Positions 16,757 to 25,181 of a DNA stretch of 64,000 nucleotides are shown here, piece by piece. The position numbers and the translations under genes were made by a program. The notes beneath the pieces were generated by a model, which searched no databases, was not told where the DNA came from, and saw nothing but the letters and a program-made list of their open reading frames with translations. Source of the DNA: Brevibacillus gelatini (GTDB taxonomy: Bacteria; Bacillota; Bacilli; Brevibacillales; Brevibacillaceae); assembly GCF_003710935.1 (NCBI RefSeq), contig NZ_RHHS01000013.1, positions 1-64,000 on the forward strand, read 5' to 3'. Numbering within the stretch: position 1 is the first letter of the stretch; each line of letters begins with the position of its first letter.

Positions 16757-16774
16757 CCTCCTACGTCTAGGAGG
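16757..16774 (-). promoter_or_regulatory. Hairpin sequestering the ribosome binding site
   Basis: On the minus strand the RNA reads CCTCCTA, loop GACG, TAGGAGG, and then AGAA and the ATG. The Shine-Dalgarno sequence is thus the 3' arm of a perfect 7-bp stem with a 4-base loop. Free-standing and intron homing endonucleases of T4 are controlled in this way, so the same is inferred here. Confidence 0.65.
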
Positions 16775-16802
16775 CGATGCATCGCTTTATTACACTAGTG
16801 TA
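16774..16802. promoter_or_regulatory. Two 12-bp palindromes between divergent genes
   Basis: GCGATGCATCGC (16774-16785) and TACACTAGTGTA (16791-16802) are perfect palindromes that lie between the endonuclease gene and the plus-strand repressor gene. They are candidate operators for the repressor or another regulator. Confidence 0.5.
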
Positions 16803-16831
16803 CTCCTTGATTTTTTGTCGAATGATTTTAT

Positions 16832-16860
16832 TTTACATTTTTATTATTTTAGGTTATAAT
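16832..16860 (+). promoter_or_regulatory. Sigma-A promoter of the MrpR-like gene
   Basis: TTTACA (16832-16837), a 17-base spacer, then TATAAT (16855-16860), followed by AAAGGAG and the ATG at 16895. The predicted leader is about 27 bases long. Confidence 0.8.
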
Positions 16861-16894
16861 TGGTATAAAAATTAATTGAAAGGAGTCTTAATCC

Positions 16895-17797
16895 ATGACA
16901 ACAGTGAACTTTTTTAGAACAATGAATGAAAAAGATTTAACTACATTGGAAAATCAATTCAACAATCCACAATTTACAGTTATCGCTCGACTTTTATTTG
17001 AAGGTGTAAGAGGATATGAATGCAGCGAGATCACCAATTTAAAAGTCGAAGATATCAATTTTGAAACAAAAGCTCTAAAACTACATGATTCTAAAGGCAG
17101 TGAACGCGATTTGGCTGTCAGTGATAAGTGCATTAACTTATTGAAACAGGCAATTGAACAAAAGTCCTTCATATACAAAAGCTCTCGTGACAATGAATTA
17201 AGAGAAAGGGAATTTGTTAACTCTGAATATGTAATTAGACCAATTAAAACAATCAAGGAGACAACTACTCCAGTCTCACAATATGTACTCTATGCTAGAT
17301 TGCAACTTCTTAAAGAATTTTGTAATGAGAATATTAAAGAATTTACTCGTGAGATTACTAAAAAGTTCAATAATGAGAGTGGATTTGTTCAAAGAAAACT
17401 AAGTAAACAAGAATTGGATCAGATTGATGAAAAATGCAGTATTCCACAACTTGCTGTTGTTGTTCGGTTGATTCATGAAGGAGTTACACCTCAAGAGATA
17501 GTCAACCTTAAAAGACAAGATGTAAATTTCGAGACAAATGAGTTGCTACTGACTGACGTTAATGGTAATCAACGAAAACTGGAAGTAAGTGAGAACTGCA
17601 TTCAATCAATTGCTAAAGCACTAGAGCAAATAAAACAGAAAGAGATCCCTGAGAACGATTATGTATTGAAGCCATCAAAAGCATTAGAAACTTTATTTAC
17701 CAAAACTGAAGATCAATGCACTTTACAAGAAGTAGTATATAAATATAATACCGTAATGGAATGGTACGATCATTTTAAAATTGGAACTGACGAATAA
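16895..17797 (+). CDS. mrpR: MrpR/YopR-like tyrosine-recombinase-fold repressor
   Basis: 300 residues, the only long plus-strand gene in the left half. Segments resemble the conserved part of tyrosine recombinases (ARLLFEGVRGYECSEITNLK at 31-50) but the HxxR and tyrosine of the active site are not visible. The segment is duplicated: residues about 25-90 and 173-233 share an EGV-x4-E-I-x-NLK-x2-D-x-NFET pattern; the box I arginine is kept only in the first (R39, against T188). SPbeta's master repressor MrpR (YopR) is known to have a recombinase fold without catalysis, and orientation and own promoter and terminator fit a lysogeny regulator. Identification is by memory of the family. Confidence 0.65.
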   Translation: MTTVNFFRTMNEKDLTTLENQFNNPQFTVIARLLFEGVRGYECSEITNLKVEDINFETKALKLHDSKGSERDLAVSDKCINLLKQAIEQKSFIYKSSRDNELREREFVNSEYVIRPIKTIKETTTPVSQYVLYARLQLLKEFCNENIKEFTREITKKFNNESGFVQRKLSKQELDQIDEKCSIPQLAVVVRLIHEGVTPQEIVNLKRQDVNFETNELLLTDVNGNQRKLEVSENCIQSIAKALEQIKQKEIPENDYVLKPSKALETLFTKTEDQCTLQEVVYKYNTVMEWYDHFKIGTDE

Positions 17798-17803
17798 AGT
17801 TTT

Positions 17804-17841
17804 TACTCCACTCTCACTCATGTAGAGTGGAGTATTTTTTT
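17804..17841 (+). terminator. Rho-independent terminator
   Basis: Arms TACTCCACTCT (17804-17814) and AGAGTGGAGTA (17824-17834) form an 11-bp stem with seven T after it, seven bases beyond the MrpR-like stop codon. Confidence 0.9.
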
Positions 17842-17862
17842 GAATCAAATCAAAGACAACTT

Positions 17863-18090
17863 TTATTCAGTTATCTTTAGAACCTTCAGATTGACACCTG
17901 CTGGAACAGTAATTAGATTAACCTTCTTTTCTAAGCCTTCATTAACCAAATCATGAATAGCCTTTGCTCGTTCAAAAGTCATTTCCTTGTCAATCTGTAA
18001 TACTAATGTATCGTTGGGTTCTAGATTTAGTTCACTATCAATAATGACTTCACCATTTTCATTTACAGTTTGTAGTTGATATTTCGCCAT
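17863..18090 (-). CDS. Unknown small protein, 75 aa
   Basis: Begins MAKYQLQTVNENGEVIIDSE and is beta-rich then helical, with a strand LNLKVLKITE at the end. GGATG precedes the ATG. It converges with the MrpR-like gene. Not recognised. Confidence 0.6.
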   Translation of the reverse strand: MAKYQLQTVNENGEVIIDSELNLEPNDTLVLQIDKEMTFERAKAIHDLVNEGLEKKVNLITVPAGVNLKVLKITE

Positions 18091-18137
18091 AAGAAATCAT
18101 CCTTTTCCCAATTAAGTGAAACCAATTTAAGACAGCT

Positions 18138-18230
18138 TTATTTAGTCTTGAGTAAGCCAATCAATATAATCATTAATACAATAAATCCAATTAGATGAAA
18201 ACAAAGCGTTTCTACTCCTATATGTATCAC
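18138..18230 (-). CDS. Possible small hydrophobic peptide, 30 aa
   Basis: An open frame from GTG at 18230 with a single membrane-like stretch HLIGFIVLMIILIGLLK. The ribosome binding site (AGAAG adjacent to GTG) is poor, and a 20-codon frame beginning TTG lies in another frame. It is the only coding candidate in this 175-base gap. Confidence 0.3.
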   Translation of the reverse strand: MIHIGVETLCFHLIGFIVLMIILIGLLKTK

Positions 18231-18265
18231 CTTCTGGTTATAGTGAAATTGAATCCACTATAACG

Positions 18266-18940
18266 TCATTTCCTCATTTGACGTTCAATTTCGGCTTTGA
18301 GTTTTGGCTCGGGAGCTTCCCATCCGTTAGGCTTGATAATTTTGCCATCTTCTTCGCGGAAACGTGGCTTCCCATCCTCCCAAAGTTTTGACATATTTGC
18401 TTTTTGAACGATGTCAAATAGTCTTTGCGGTTTAATTCCCATGACCACAAAGTCACCATGATTAAAGTAACTTAGATCAATCAGTGCATCTACTTGTGCT
18501 ACAAGAACATCTTCAACTGGTTCATTTTTTTCAATGATTTTATTCACTGTTTGGTCGATTGATTGTTTTAATTGCTCAATCATATTCAAAAAGACAGCTT
18601 TATCTCCTTTGGCAGTAGCATAAAGAAATTCAACTAGCTCTTCAGCTTTCCAGTTGGTGCGAGTCATTGCAATATCTTGGGACATAATTGTTGGTTTGCT
18701 ATTGTGAATGTGGTTAAATGACTTGTGGAATTGGTATACTTGTTTTGTTGCATAGTCTAGACCTTTTAACACTTTTCGTTTTTTATTATATTTTTTTAGT
18801 TGATCTTTATCAAACCATTTAGTTTTTCGTTTGTTTTTATTAAAGTATGTGACTTTAGCTTGGCTATTGTTGATTTCCTTAATAACTCCTTTCTTCTTCA
18901 ACTCTACGATATATACACGATCTTCTACCTTGAATTGCAT
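18266..18940 (-). CDS. MazG/PRA-PH-like nucleotide pyrophosphohydrolase
   Basis: 224 residues. The N-terminal 60 residues form a small basic SH3-like barrel (KVEDRVYIVELKKKGVIKEI). The rest is helical with KAEELVEFLYATA (about 98), DALIDLSYF (about 150) and a C-terminal signature GKPRFREEDGKIIKPNGW (about 190) of phage phosphoribosyl-ATP-like pyrophosphohydrolases. Such enzymes remove unwanted NTPs or alarmones. Its position beside thioredoxin and nrd genes supports a nucleotide pool role. Confidence 0.65.
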   Translation of the reverse strand: MQFKVEDRVYIVELKKKGVIKEINNSQAKVTYFNKNKRKTKWFDKDQLKKYNKKRKVLKGLDYATKQVYQFHKSFNHIHNSKPTIMSQDIAMTRTNWKAEELVEFLYATAKGDKAVFLNMIEQLKQSIDQTVNKIIEKNEPVEDVLVAQVDALIDLSYFNHGDFVVMGIKPQRLFDIVQKANMSKLWEDGKPRFREEDGKIIKPNGWEAPEPKLKAEIERQMRK

Positions 18941-18988
18941 AATGTGTATTCCTCCCTAAGCTCAAAATTTTTTTAAAATTACTATATC

Positions 18989-19231
18989 TTATTTTAGTTT
19001 GTTAATCATTTCTGTGAGTTCCGCAGGTTTAAATCCTACTGAGCGTTTTGCTTCTTCCCCATTATCATCAAGAAGAATTGTTACTGGCACTGACATTAAG
19101 CCATAATGAACAGCGTATTGTGGTTGTTCAAAAGGATTAATTGATTCATACTTAACGCCTTTTGAATCAAGGAATTGTGTTACTAAAACACAACTTGGGC
19201 AATTATCTTTATAAAATTTGAGTAGTTTCAT
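18989..19231 (-). CDS. Thioredoxin/glutaredoxin-like protein (NrdH-type)
   Basis: 80 residues starting at MKLLKFYKDNCPSC, with the redox motif CPSC at 11-14 and a cis-Pro in VPVTILLDDN (about 54). It is likely the electron donor to the ribonucleotide reductase encoded upstream. AGGTGG lies six bases before the ATG, inside the end of the GIY-YIG gene. Confidence 0.85.
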   Translation of the reverse strand: MKLLKFYKDNCPSCVLVTQFLDSKGVKYESINPFEQPQYAVHYGLMSVPVTILLDDNGEEAKRSVGFKPAELTEMINKLK

Positions 19232-20012
19232 GGAAATCCACCTCTTGTTTCTCATTTTTTAGTAGTCTTTTCCACCATTGCTTATATAGTTTTTTATTTC
19301 TTATTCTACTGGCAGTTCCAGATGATAAATTAAATGTTTCCTCTATTTCAGCATTTGTATATCCTTCATTTATCATTTTAACTATTTTAACAAACATGTC
19401 TTCACTTACTTTGCCTCTATTCTTTAACTGCTCTTCTGAGTTAATAGGAGTATAATCTTTTATACTATCCCATAACTTTTTAAATCTTTTCTTATGTCTA
19501 ATCAAGGATACATATCGTTCGTGTAGTTTGTATTTAGATGCAATTTCTCTATTTGTACTCCCTTTTTTCAACATCTCTACAATCTCAAAAAATTGTTCAT
19601 TTGTAATTTTAGCTTGAGGATTGTTTTCGCCTAATATTCTTTTAGAGCGTTTCTCTCTTTCGATATCAGAAACTATTAGTCCATTTCCCCCTTCGCCTCC
19701 TTTAGTTTTATTAAATCCTTTGATATATGTATTGAACATATCAATATAAAACATTTCTGCGGCACTAAGAGTTTCTGGATCAATATTACTGAATTCTATT
19801 AATGTGTCATATTCAAGATTTTTGTATTTATCAAATGCTCTCTGCATGTGTTTATTGTAATGCTTTCCTTTTTTGAGCATACTCAAGTGTTCCTTATATC
19901 TTTTCTTTTTATTTATTTGAGTGTCTTTACCGATGTATCTTCTGTCTCCAATTTTTAATTCATATATTCCTTGACTCAGTTTACTTGATACCTCCTTTAC
20001 ATATCCTATCAA
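19209..20012 (-). CDS. GIY-YIG homing endonuclease
   Basis: About 260 residues. The catalytic domain has SQGIYELKIGDRRYIGKDTQ (about 13-31, the GIY and YIG strands), an Arg in KKRYKEHL and an Asn/Glu pair further on. Two copies of a helix-turn-helix unit follow (MLKKGSTNREIASKYKL near 150 and MINEGYTNAEIEETFNL near 220), which recognise DNA. It is inserted between nrdI and the thioredoxin gene. The start is unclear: TTG at 20012 has no ribosome binding site, while AAGGAGG sits 10 bases before an in-frame CTG at 19979. Confidence 0.8.
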   Translation of the reverse strand: MIGYVKEVSSKLSQGIYELKIGDRRYIGKDTQINKKKRYKEHLSMLKKGKHYNKHMQRAFDKYKNLEYDTLIEFSNIDPETLSAAEMFYIDMFNTYIKGFNKTKGGEGGNGLIVSDIEREKRSKRILGENNPQAKITNEQFFEIVEMLKKGSTNREIASKYKLHERYVSLIRHKKRFKKLWDSIKDYTPINSEEQLKNRGKVSEDMFVKIVKMINEGYTNAEIEETFNLSSGTASRIRNKKLYKQWWKRLLKNEKQEVDFHETTQIL

Positions 20013-20409
20013 TAATCATTTGAAATTCTTGTTTTGTTTTTTCGGTTGGATAACTTTCAAACTTAAACTTAAATATGATTCTATTCTTGTGTAGCAATAG
20101 TTCCTCAATTAAATCAAGTGCTCCACAATAATACCTGTATATTGAATTTCCACTGCCAAATAGCCCGATATCTTTCCCCTCAATGCTTAATAATTTATCG
20201 CGTATTTTTTTAAATACATTGGGAGGGATACCATCCCCAATGGTAGGTGTTCCAATGAGGATGGTATCATAAGTGTTAAAATTAACCTCTTCAGGTTTTG
20301 TTTTTTGTAAGTTAATCACGTCAAAATCATATGTATTGGTTTGCTCTACTAATGATTTTGTATTACCAGTTATGGAATAATAGAAAATCGCTTTAGAGGT
20401 CAAATCCAT
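19981..20409 (-). CDS. nrdI: NrdI flavodoxin-like protein
   Basis: 142 residues. An FMN-binding flavodoxin fold is suggested by IFYYSITGNTKSLVEQ (about 9-24, phosphate loop), IGTPTIGDGIPPN (about 50) and GLFGSGNS (about 75). NrdI activates the manganese cofactor of class Ib NrdF. The ATG overlaps the end of nrdF by 17 bases, so the two are coupled. The gene order nrdE-nrdF-nrdI is phage-like rather than the usual chromosomal one. Confidence 0.85.
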   Translation of the reverse strand: MDLTSKAIFYYSITGNTKSLVEQTNTYDFDVINLQKTKPEEVNFNTYDTILIGTPTIGDGIPPNVFKKIRDKLLSIEGKDIGLFGSGNSIYRYYCGALDLIEELLLHKNRIIFKFKFESYPTEKTKQEFQMIIDRICKGGIK

Positions 20410-21436
20410 CGCCACTCTCATGAGAGTAGTTAATGACATTTGTTTGGAAAAAGTCAGACCTTGTAGCAAGCCCACCTTCTTTTTTCTTTTTGCTACCATA
20501 AGTAAGAATCCATTTGGATCTCAGTTCTTTATTCTCAGGAAATACCTCTTGTATTCCAGCATTACGACAGATGACATTGGTGAGATATTCAACATAGTCT
20601 GAATACTCATTAATAGTCATATTATCAATACCATCGAAGATGAATGCTGCCCAAGCCTTCTCCTTTTCGACACAACGCTTAATAAATTCCAATGTGAATT
20701 CCATATTTTCTTTTGTGTTTAACTCTGGGAACTCCAACATTAGAATTTGCATAATTGTACCGAACAGGACTGAGTGTTGAACTTCATCTTCCTTGATTAA
20801 ATTAATCATGTTGTTGGAGCCAATCATCCTGTTAGTTCTCGCCAAGGAATGGAAGTAAGCAAATGCTCCTGTAAAGTAGATTCCTTCAAGAACTAGATAA
20901 GCCAACAATGCTTTGTACAGTTTATCCATTGATTCTGGGTCATCAACAAAGTCTTGAATCAGTTCGAAAATTTCTTTATTTCGTTCCTTTAACAAAGGTA
21001 GTTCTTTTGGTGCGTTAAATGCTTCTTTCTTTTCTTCTGCATTTAACATTGTTGATGTGAGATATTGATAAGAACGAGCATGTAAACCTTCAAATGCACC
21101 AACTAATTGAATGTTTGCCGCTACACTTGGATCTGTGCAGGTATATCCTAACAAGAAATTAAAACGGTTCGCTACAGAATCCAATTGTGTTAACATACCA
21201 GTCAAAATGTTATATACATAACGTTCTCTATCTGTTAGAGAATGTCGATAATGTTTTAAGTCCTCATTCAATCGAATTTCATCTTCGATCCAAAATTCGC
21301 CAAACATTGCCCTGTTTAGTTCTAACATGACTGGGTACTTAATATCGTCCCAGTCACAAATTCCACTAGCTTCACCCTTAAATATCTTCGTTGCTTTATT
21401 ATTTACCTCTCCATTAAAAACTCTGAATGGCTTCAT
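20393..21436 (-). CDS. nrdF: Ribonucleotide reductase beta subunit
   Basis: 347 residues, housing the metal centre and tyrosyl radical for the alpha subunit. Metal ligands are visible in VGAFEGLHARSY (about 105-116) and IKEDEVQHSVLF (about 216-227), with another acid in LTQLDSVANRF. Length is normal for the family. GGAGGATATA precedes the ATG. No intron is present, unlike SPbeta. Confidence 0.93.
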   Translation of the reverse strand: MKPFRVFNGEVNNKATKIFKGEASGICDWDDIKYPVMLELNRAMFGEFWIEDEIRLNEDLKHYRHSLTDRERYVYNILTGMLTQLDSVANRFNFLLGYTCTDPSVAANIQLVGAFEGLHARSYQYLTSTMLNAEEKKEAFNAPKELPLLKERNKEIFELIQDFVDDPESMDKLYKALLAYLVLEGIYFTGAFAYFHSLARTNRMIGSNNMINLIKEDEVQHSVLFGTIMQILMLEFPELNTKENMEFTLEFIKRCVEKEKAWAAFIFDGIDNMTINEYSDYVEYLTNVICRNAGIQEVFPENKELRSKWILTYGSKKKKEGGLATRSDFFQTNVINYSHESGDGFDL

Positions 21437-21458
21437 TATATCCTCCTTACTACATCAA

Positions 21459-23780
21459 TTAAGCTTCACACGCTATACAATTTCCTGAGCGGTTTACTGC
21501 ATTTGTGTCAGTGTAGGTGTAATACAGAGTTTTAATATTTGATTCCCATGCCGCAATATGTAGCCGCAATAATTCACTTGCCTTAATGTCCTTGTGAACA
21601 TGTACATTATGCGAGATAGATTGGTCAATATGTCTTTGTGCAGCAGAAACAATTTTCAAAGACCACATCTCATCCATTTCAAATGCTGACTTATAGAACC
21701 AAATTGTCTTAGGACTGAAGTTGATGGGAACCATAGTAACCTTCATTCCTGCCTTTTCTTCTTGATAAATCACTTCGTACAGTGCGTCTAATGATGGAGA
21801 ACCATTCATAATAATACTGTTAGATCCTGTCGGAGCAACTGCCGCCAGATAGGAATTTCTTATGCCTCCATTCATGACTTTTGATTTCAACTCTTGCCAC
21901 TCTAAAGAATTGTATCCACGCTCATCGAAATATTCACCAGTATTCCACTTTGAACCTTTGAATAATGGATAGCTTCCTTTTTCAACAGCTAATTTATGAG
22001 AAGCTAAGATGTTTGCATATGCAATTTTTTCAAATATCTCATCCACATATTCAGATGCTTGATTTGACTCCCAACTAATACCTTTGTCTGCCAATAGAGT
22101 AGCAAGACCAAGCGCACCTGCTCCAACCGCACGATAAAGTTGATTTGTATAAGTCGCTTGCTCTACAGGAGTTCGATTAAGGCTAATTACGTTATCAAGT
22201 AAACGAAATTGAATATCTACTACTCTCTGTAAATCAATATCTTGAGTGAACACATTATGTAAGACTAGTGAACTCAGATTGCAAGTAACCAATCCTTCGC
22301 CTTTTTTAATTTCAACTACTTCTCCATCTTCTTCAAGTGCCTTATGGATAAATTCATCTGTAGCCATGTTCTGAACGATCTCGGAACACAAATTTGAACC
22401 CAAAGGCACTCCGGCATGGCTATTTGGATTAAATCGAGCGCAAGTATCTGAAAAATAGATATATGGTACGCCAGACGTTTTTTGACTCTCATAAATCTTT
22501 TTGTAGATATCAGTAGCCTTAACAGTTTTCTTAAGTTTTAAGTCTGCTTTTTCAGCAATTCGATAATGGTATGTAAAAGCATGATCTTCTCTGTTAGGTT
22601 CTTCGTCCTTGTCTAATCGCTTTTTATCAAACAGGAAGTTTAAGTCAAAACCAAGTTTCGTTCTTACTTCATATGGATCAAACAATGTCCAATTATCACG
22701 ATTAATTAGTCTTCTCATGAACTCATCATGCAAACAAATTCCAATAAAGACTGAATGCGCTCTGCGTTCTTGTGATCCTGTTTTTAAACGTAAGTCAAGA
22801 AAATCCATAATATCCAGATGAAAATCGGGCGTATATAAAGCAAAACCTGCTTTTCGACTTCCCAACTGATCTACATAATCTGCAATAGCATTTAATACTC
22901 GTGCCATTGGAATAATACCAGACGCACGTCCTTTGTACCCTCGAATCCAACTTCCTTCAGCACGAAGTAGTCCCAAATAAAAGCCTACACCACTACCATT
23001 TTGGCTAAAGATTGATGCATCTTTCCATACATCTGTAATGCTTACAAGGCTATCATCAAATGTCTGAATGTGACAAGAACTTAGACTTCCCATTGGACGA
23101 CCAGATGACATTAAAGTAGGGGTAGCCAAGCCGATATAATGATTACTCAATGCCCAATATGCTTCTTTTATGTATTCAAATCGCTTATCCTTATTCTCAT
23201 CTTTTAGTAGATACAATGCAGTAGTCATAAATCGTTCTTGCGGCAATTCCAATACTTCATTATTGTATCCTTTGGCTAGGTAGTTCTTGTTCATCAGAAA
23301 CAGTCCAGCATAACTGAATAGTCGATCTTTATCTTTATCAATTAGATTCCCTGCCGCAACAAGTTCATCTTTCGTGTAACTTTTAATCAGATCGTCGGCA
23401 TAAATACCCTTTTCCGTCAAAGAATATACTAGAGAGTAGTAATCTCCGTAACCTTTTTTATAATCAAATCCACGCTCTTTTGATGCCTGCTTGTACAGTT
23501 TTCTACGCATAGCAGAAGCTGACAAGAATGTGAAGTGTGGATTATATTTATCAATACGTTCGTTTGCTTCTCGAATAATCAAGTCGAATAGTTTATCTGC
23601 CTCAATTTCCTTACGAGTCAGAATTTCTTCAATGAGCGTTGCTTTCAACTCTTCAATCTGCTCACTAGAAAATGTTTTTCCAGTATCCTTTACGATTTCA
23701 TCCACGAATCTCGTAAAACGTAAAGGCTCAAATTCTGATTTTTGTATATGCGATTTTCGATTTTTTAGTACGAGAGTCAA
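21459..23780 (-). CDS. nrdE: Ribonucleotide reductase alpha subunit
   Basis: 773 residues, longer than typical NrdE (about 700) because of an N-terminal ATP-cone-like region (about 10-95). Conserved blocks include SSCHIQTFDDSL (about 234, Cys pair), NGSGVGFYLG, SNLCSEIV (about 465, radical Cys), CNLSSLVLHN (about 500), APTGSNSIIMNGSPSLD and the C-terminal redox pair CIACEA. It has no intein or intron. It begins the nrdE-nrdF-nrdI group. Confidence 0.93.
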   Translation of the reverse strand: MTLVLKNRKSHIQKSEFEPLRFTRFVDEIVKDTGKTFSSEQIEELKATLIEEILTRKEIEADKLFDLIIREANERIDKYNPHFTFLSASAMRRKLYKQASKERGFDYKKGYGDYYSLVYSLTEKGIYADDLIKSYTKDELVAAGNLIDKDKDRLFSYAGLFLMNKNYLAKGYNNEVLELPQERFMTTALYLLKDENKDKRFEYIKEAYWALSNHYIGLATPTLMSSGRPMGSLSSCHIQTFDDSLVSITDVWKDASIFSQNGSGVGFYLGLLRAEGSWIRGYKGRASGIIPMARVLNAIADYVDQLGSRKAGFALYTPDFHLDIMDFLDLRLKTGSQERRAHSVFIGICLHDEFMRRLINRDNWTLFDPYEVRTKLGFDLNFLFDKKRLDKDEEPNREDHAFTYHYRIAEKADLKLKKTVKATDIYKKIYESQKTSGVPYIYFSDTCARFNPNSHAGVPLGSNLCSEIVQNMATDEFIHKALEEDGEVVEIKKGEGLVTCNLSSLVLHNVFTQDIDLQRVVDIQFRLLDNVISLNRTPVEQATYTNQLYRAVGAGALGLATLLADKGISWESNQASEYVDEIFEKIAYANILASHKLAVEKGSYPLFKGSKWNTGEYFDERGYNSLEWQELKSKVMNGGIRNSYLAAVAPTGSNSIIMNGSPSLDALYEVIYQEEKAGMKVTMVPINFSPKTIWFYKSAFEMDEMWSLKIVSAAQRHIDQSISHNVHVHKDIKASELLRLHIAAWESNIKTLYYTYTDTNAVNRSGNCIACEA

Positions 23781-23832
23781 TTTGTTACCTCCAAATGGTG
23801 TTTTTAATTATTTTATGTAATAATTTTATTTA

Positions 23833-24162
23833 TTAATATGTTGTAAATTCATTTTCAAGAATCATATCTGCCTCATTCTCAAGATGAATCATTTCATTAG
23901 CAATCCCTAAGTTAATTGATCCCATCTCAATGTATCCCTGTATCATCTGTAAAATTTTTTGCTTCTTTTTTATATTTTCTTTATTTGCTACAGAGTACTG
24001 TTGTTCAAAAACTAGTTTTGGACATCCACGTTGTTTTCCATCTTCGAATATTATGTAATCTCCAGCCTTACCTACAAACGATTCTTCGTCATTCTCCAAT
24101 GTGAAATCCTCATCCATTTGTTTCGCTTTTATCACTAAATTATTAGCGATATAGGTTTGCAT
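23833..24162 (-). CDS. Phage accessory protein, ANNLVIKAKQM family
   Basis: 109 residues, beginning MQTYIANNLVIKAKQMDEDF; the N-terminal half has the GDYIIFEDGKQRGCPKLVFEQQY shape common in small phage proteins that begin with a beta motif ending in a Cys-Pro. The second half is a helix. AGGAGG lies before the ATG. Function unknown. Confidence 0.6.
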   Translation of the reverse strand: MQTYIANNLVIKAKQMDEDFTLENDEESFVGKAGDYIIFEDGKQRGCPKLVFEQQYSVANKENIKKKQKILQMIQGYIEMGSINLGIANEMIHLENEADMILENEFTTY

Positions 24163-24196
24163 TTGAACCACCTCCTAGAGCGTTTAGAAAGCATTT

Positions 24197-24394
24197 TTAA
24201 TATTGTCCCTTTAACTCTTCATAAGCCTTTTCCAAACTCTTTAATGCTTTTCTTAACTCTTTACCTTCATAGCCACGCTCGAAGTCTCGAACGCTTAAAT
24301 TATATGCCTGAAACAAATCAATGTCTTTTACACATTTTAATATATTTAGAATCCACTCTTTTGCATCTTCAACATTAGGCACATCTTTTGTCAC
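24197..24394 (-). CDS. Small helical protein, 65 aa
   Basis: Acidic and helical throughout with KALKSLEKAYEELK at the end. It lies between the KTxEP-type gene and the 109-aa gene. No family recognised. The site GAAAGG lies before the ATG. Confidence 0.55.
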   Translation of the reverse strand: MTKDVPNVEDAKEWILNILKCVKDIDLFQAYNLSVRDFERGYEGKELRKALKSLEKAYEELKGQY

Positions 24395-24413
24395 TTTGTT
24401 TTATCGACCTTTC

Positions 24414-24614
24414 TTATCGTGAATAACTTCCCAGATACTCAAGTTCGGAACCCATTGAAGCAAATTCCATTTCAAAAAATCCTTGAGCTTCAGAGCGAGT
24501 TTTCCCTTCATAGTCTAATACTTGATTATTTGATCCAATCCCATAGTATTTTTTCAGTGTCGTTTTAGGTTCAACAGTTTTTGCATGTACAGTGCGATTT
24601 TTGAAATTAAACAT
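24414..24614 (-). CDS. Small protein, 66 aa, first gene of an operon
   Basis: Begins MFNFKNRTVHAKTVEPK. GGAGG lies eight bases before the ATG. It is the first gene after the strong promoter at 24711-24739 and probably leads the transcript into nrdE. Function unknown. Confidence 0.6.
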   Translation of the reverse strand: MFNFKNRTVHAKTVEPKTTLKKYYGIGSNNQVLDYEGKTRSEAQGFFEMEFASMGSELEYLGSYSR

Positions 24615-24674
24615 TATGTATTCCTCCGTTTATTTTTATATTTAATGTGATTTGTAGATGTATTGCTTGTCCGT

Positions 24675-24686
24675 TTACATTGTCAT
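24675..24686 (-). promoter_or_regulatory. Leader mini-ORF MTM-stop
   Basis: After AGAGGTG the leader of the nrd-side transcript contains ATG ACA ATG TAA, so a start-stop codon pair lies eight bases from a Shine-Dalgarno sequence. It resembles the arrangement before the recombinase and the leader peptide at 49892-49933. Possible translational attenuation, inferred. Confidence 0.35.
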
Positions 24687-24710
24687 CACCTCTTTCGTCG
24701 GCGTATTGGT

Positions 24711-24775
24711 ATAATACAATATAATTTTACCTTTGTAAATACTTTTATTATTTATTTTTAGTTATTATTTTTTCT
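24711..24775 (-). promoter_or_regulatory. Sigma-A promoter with A-rich upstream box
   Basis: TTTACA (24734-24739), 17 bases, TATTAT (24711-24716). Upstream lies AATAATAACTAAAAATAAAT, a block recurring at several leftward promoters in the window. It may be an UP element or a phage operator. Confidence 0.75.
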
Positions 24776-24789
24776 ATTAAAGAACAATT

Positions 24790-24933
24790 TCATTCAAATC
24801 CAAACTTCCTCATTATAAGCTCTTCTCTTCCAGCAATAATGTTGCAAATACTATTGTCTATTGTAAATGCAATTGTTATGACTCCTAGCGCATAGGAGAT
24901 AATATGACAACCAATCTTAAATGATAGTTCCAT
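24790..24933 (-). CDS. Small membrane protein, 47 aa
   Basis: Begins MELSFKIGCHIISYALG; residues about 8-33 form a single hydrophobic segment, followed by a charged tail ending RKFGFE. AGGAG lies before the ATG. It fills most of the gap upstream of the promoter at 24.7 kb. Function unknown. Confidence 0.55.
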   Translation of the reverse strand: MELSFKIGCHIISYALGVITIAFTIDNSICNIIAGREELIMRKFGFE

Positions 24934-24956
24934 TTTCTATAAACTCCTGATTTCAT

Positions 24957-25151
24957 TCAGATTACTTCAATGATTTCTGACAAGCCAATGCAATATGTAT
25001 CATCATTACCATCAATAACATAGATGCTCGACTCATCTTTAATTCTAATAATCTCTCCAGTTCTTTCTTCATTCATCGAATACGCGCCCATGTTATCTAA
25101 AATTCTAATTCTATAAACGAACCTCACATAATCTCCGTGTTTTAGATTCAA
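24957..25151 (-). CDS. Unknown small protein, 64 aa
   Basis: Begins MNLKHGDYVRFVYRI; a beta-rich barrel-like pattern with GEIIRIKDESSIYVID. GGAGGG precedes the ATG. It may be an SH3-like small protein. A distant relative in this window could be 38490-38675, which has the same strand plan. Confidence 0.55.
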   Translation of the reverse strand: MNLKHGDYVRFVYRIRILDNMGAYSMNEERTGEIIRIKDESSIYVIDGNDDTYCIGLSEIIEVI

Positions 25152-25181
25152 TCAAATATCCCTCCCAATCAAAGCGTTGCC

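Noticed and set aside
21459-23780. Intron or intein in nrdE, as known in SPbeta
   Set aside because: The reading frame is continuous and family blocks are evenly spaced from end to end; nrdF and the polymerase are also uninterrupted.
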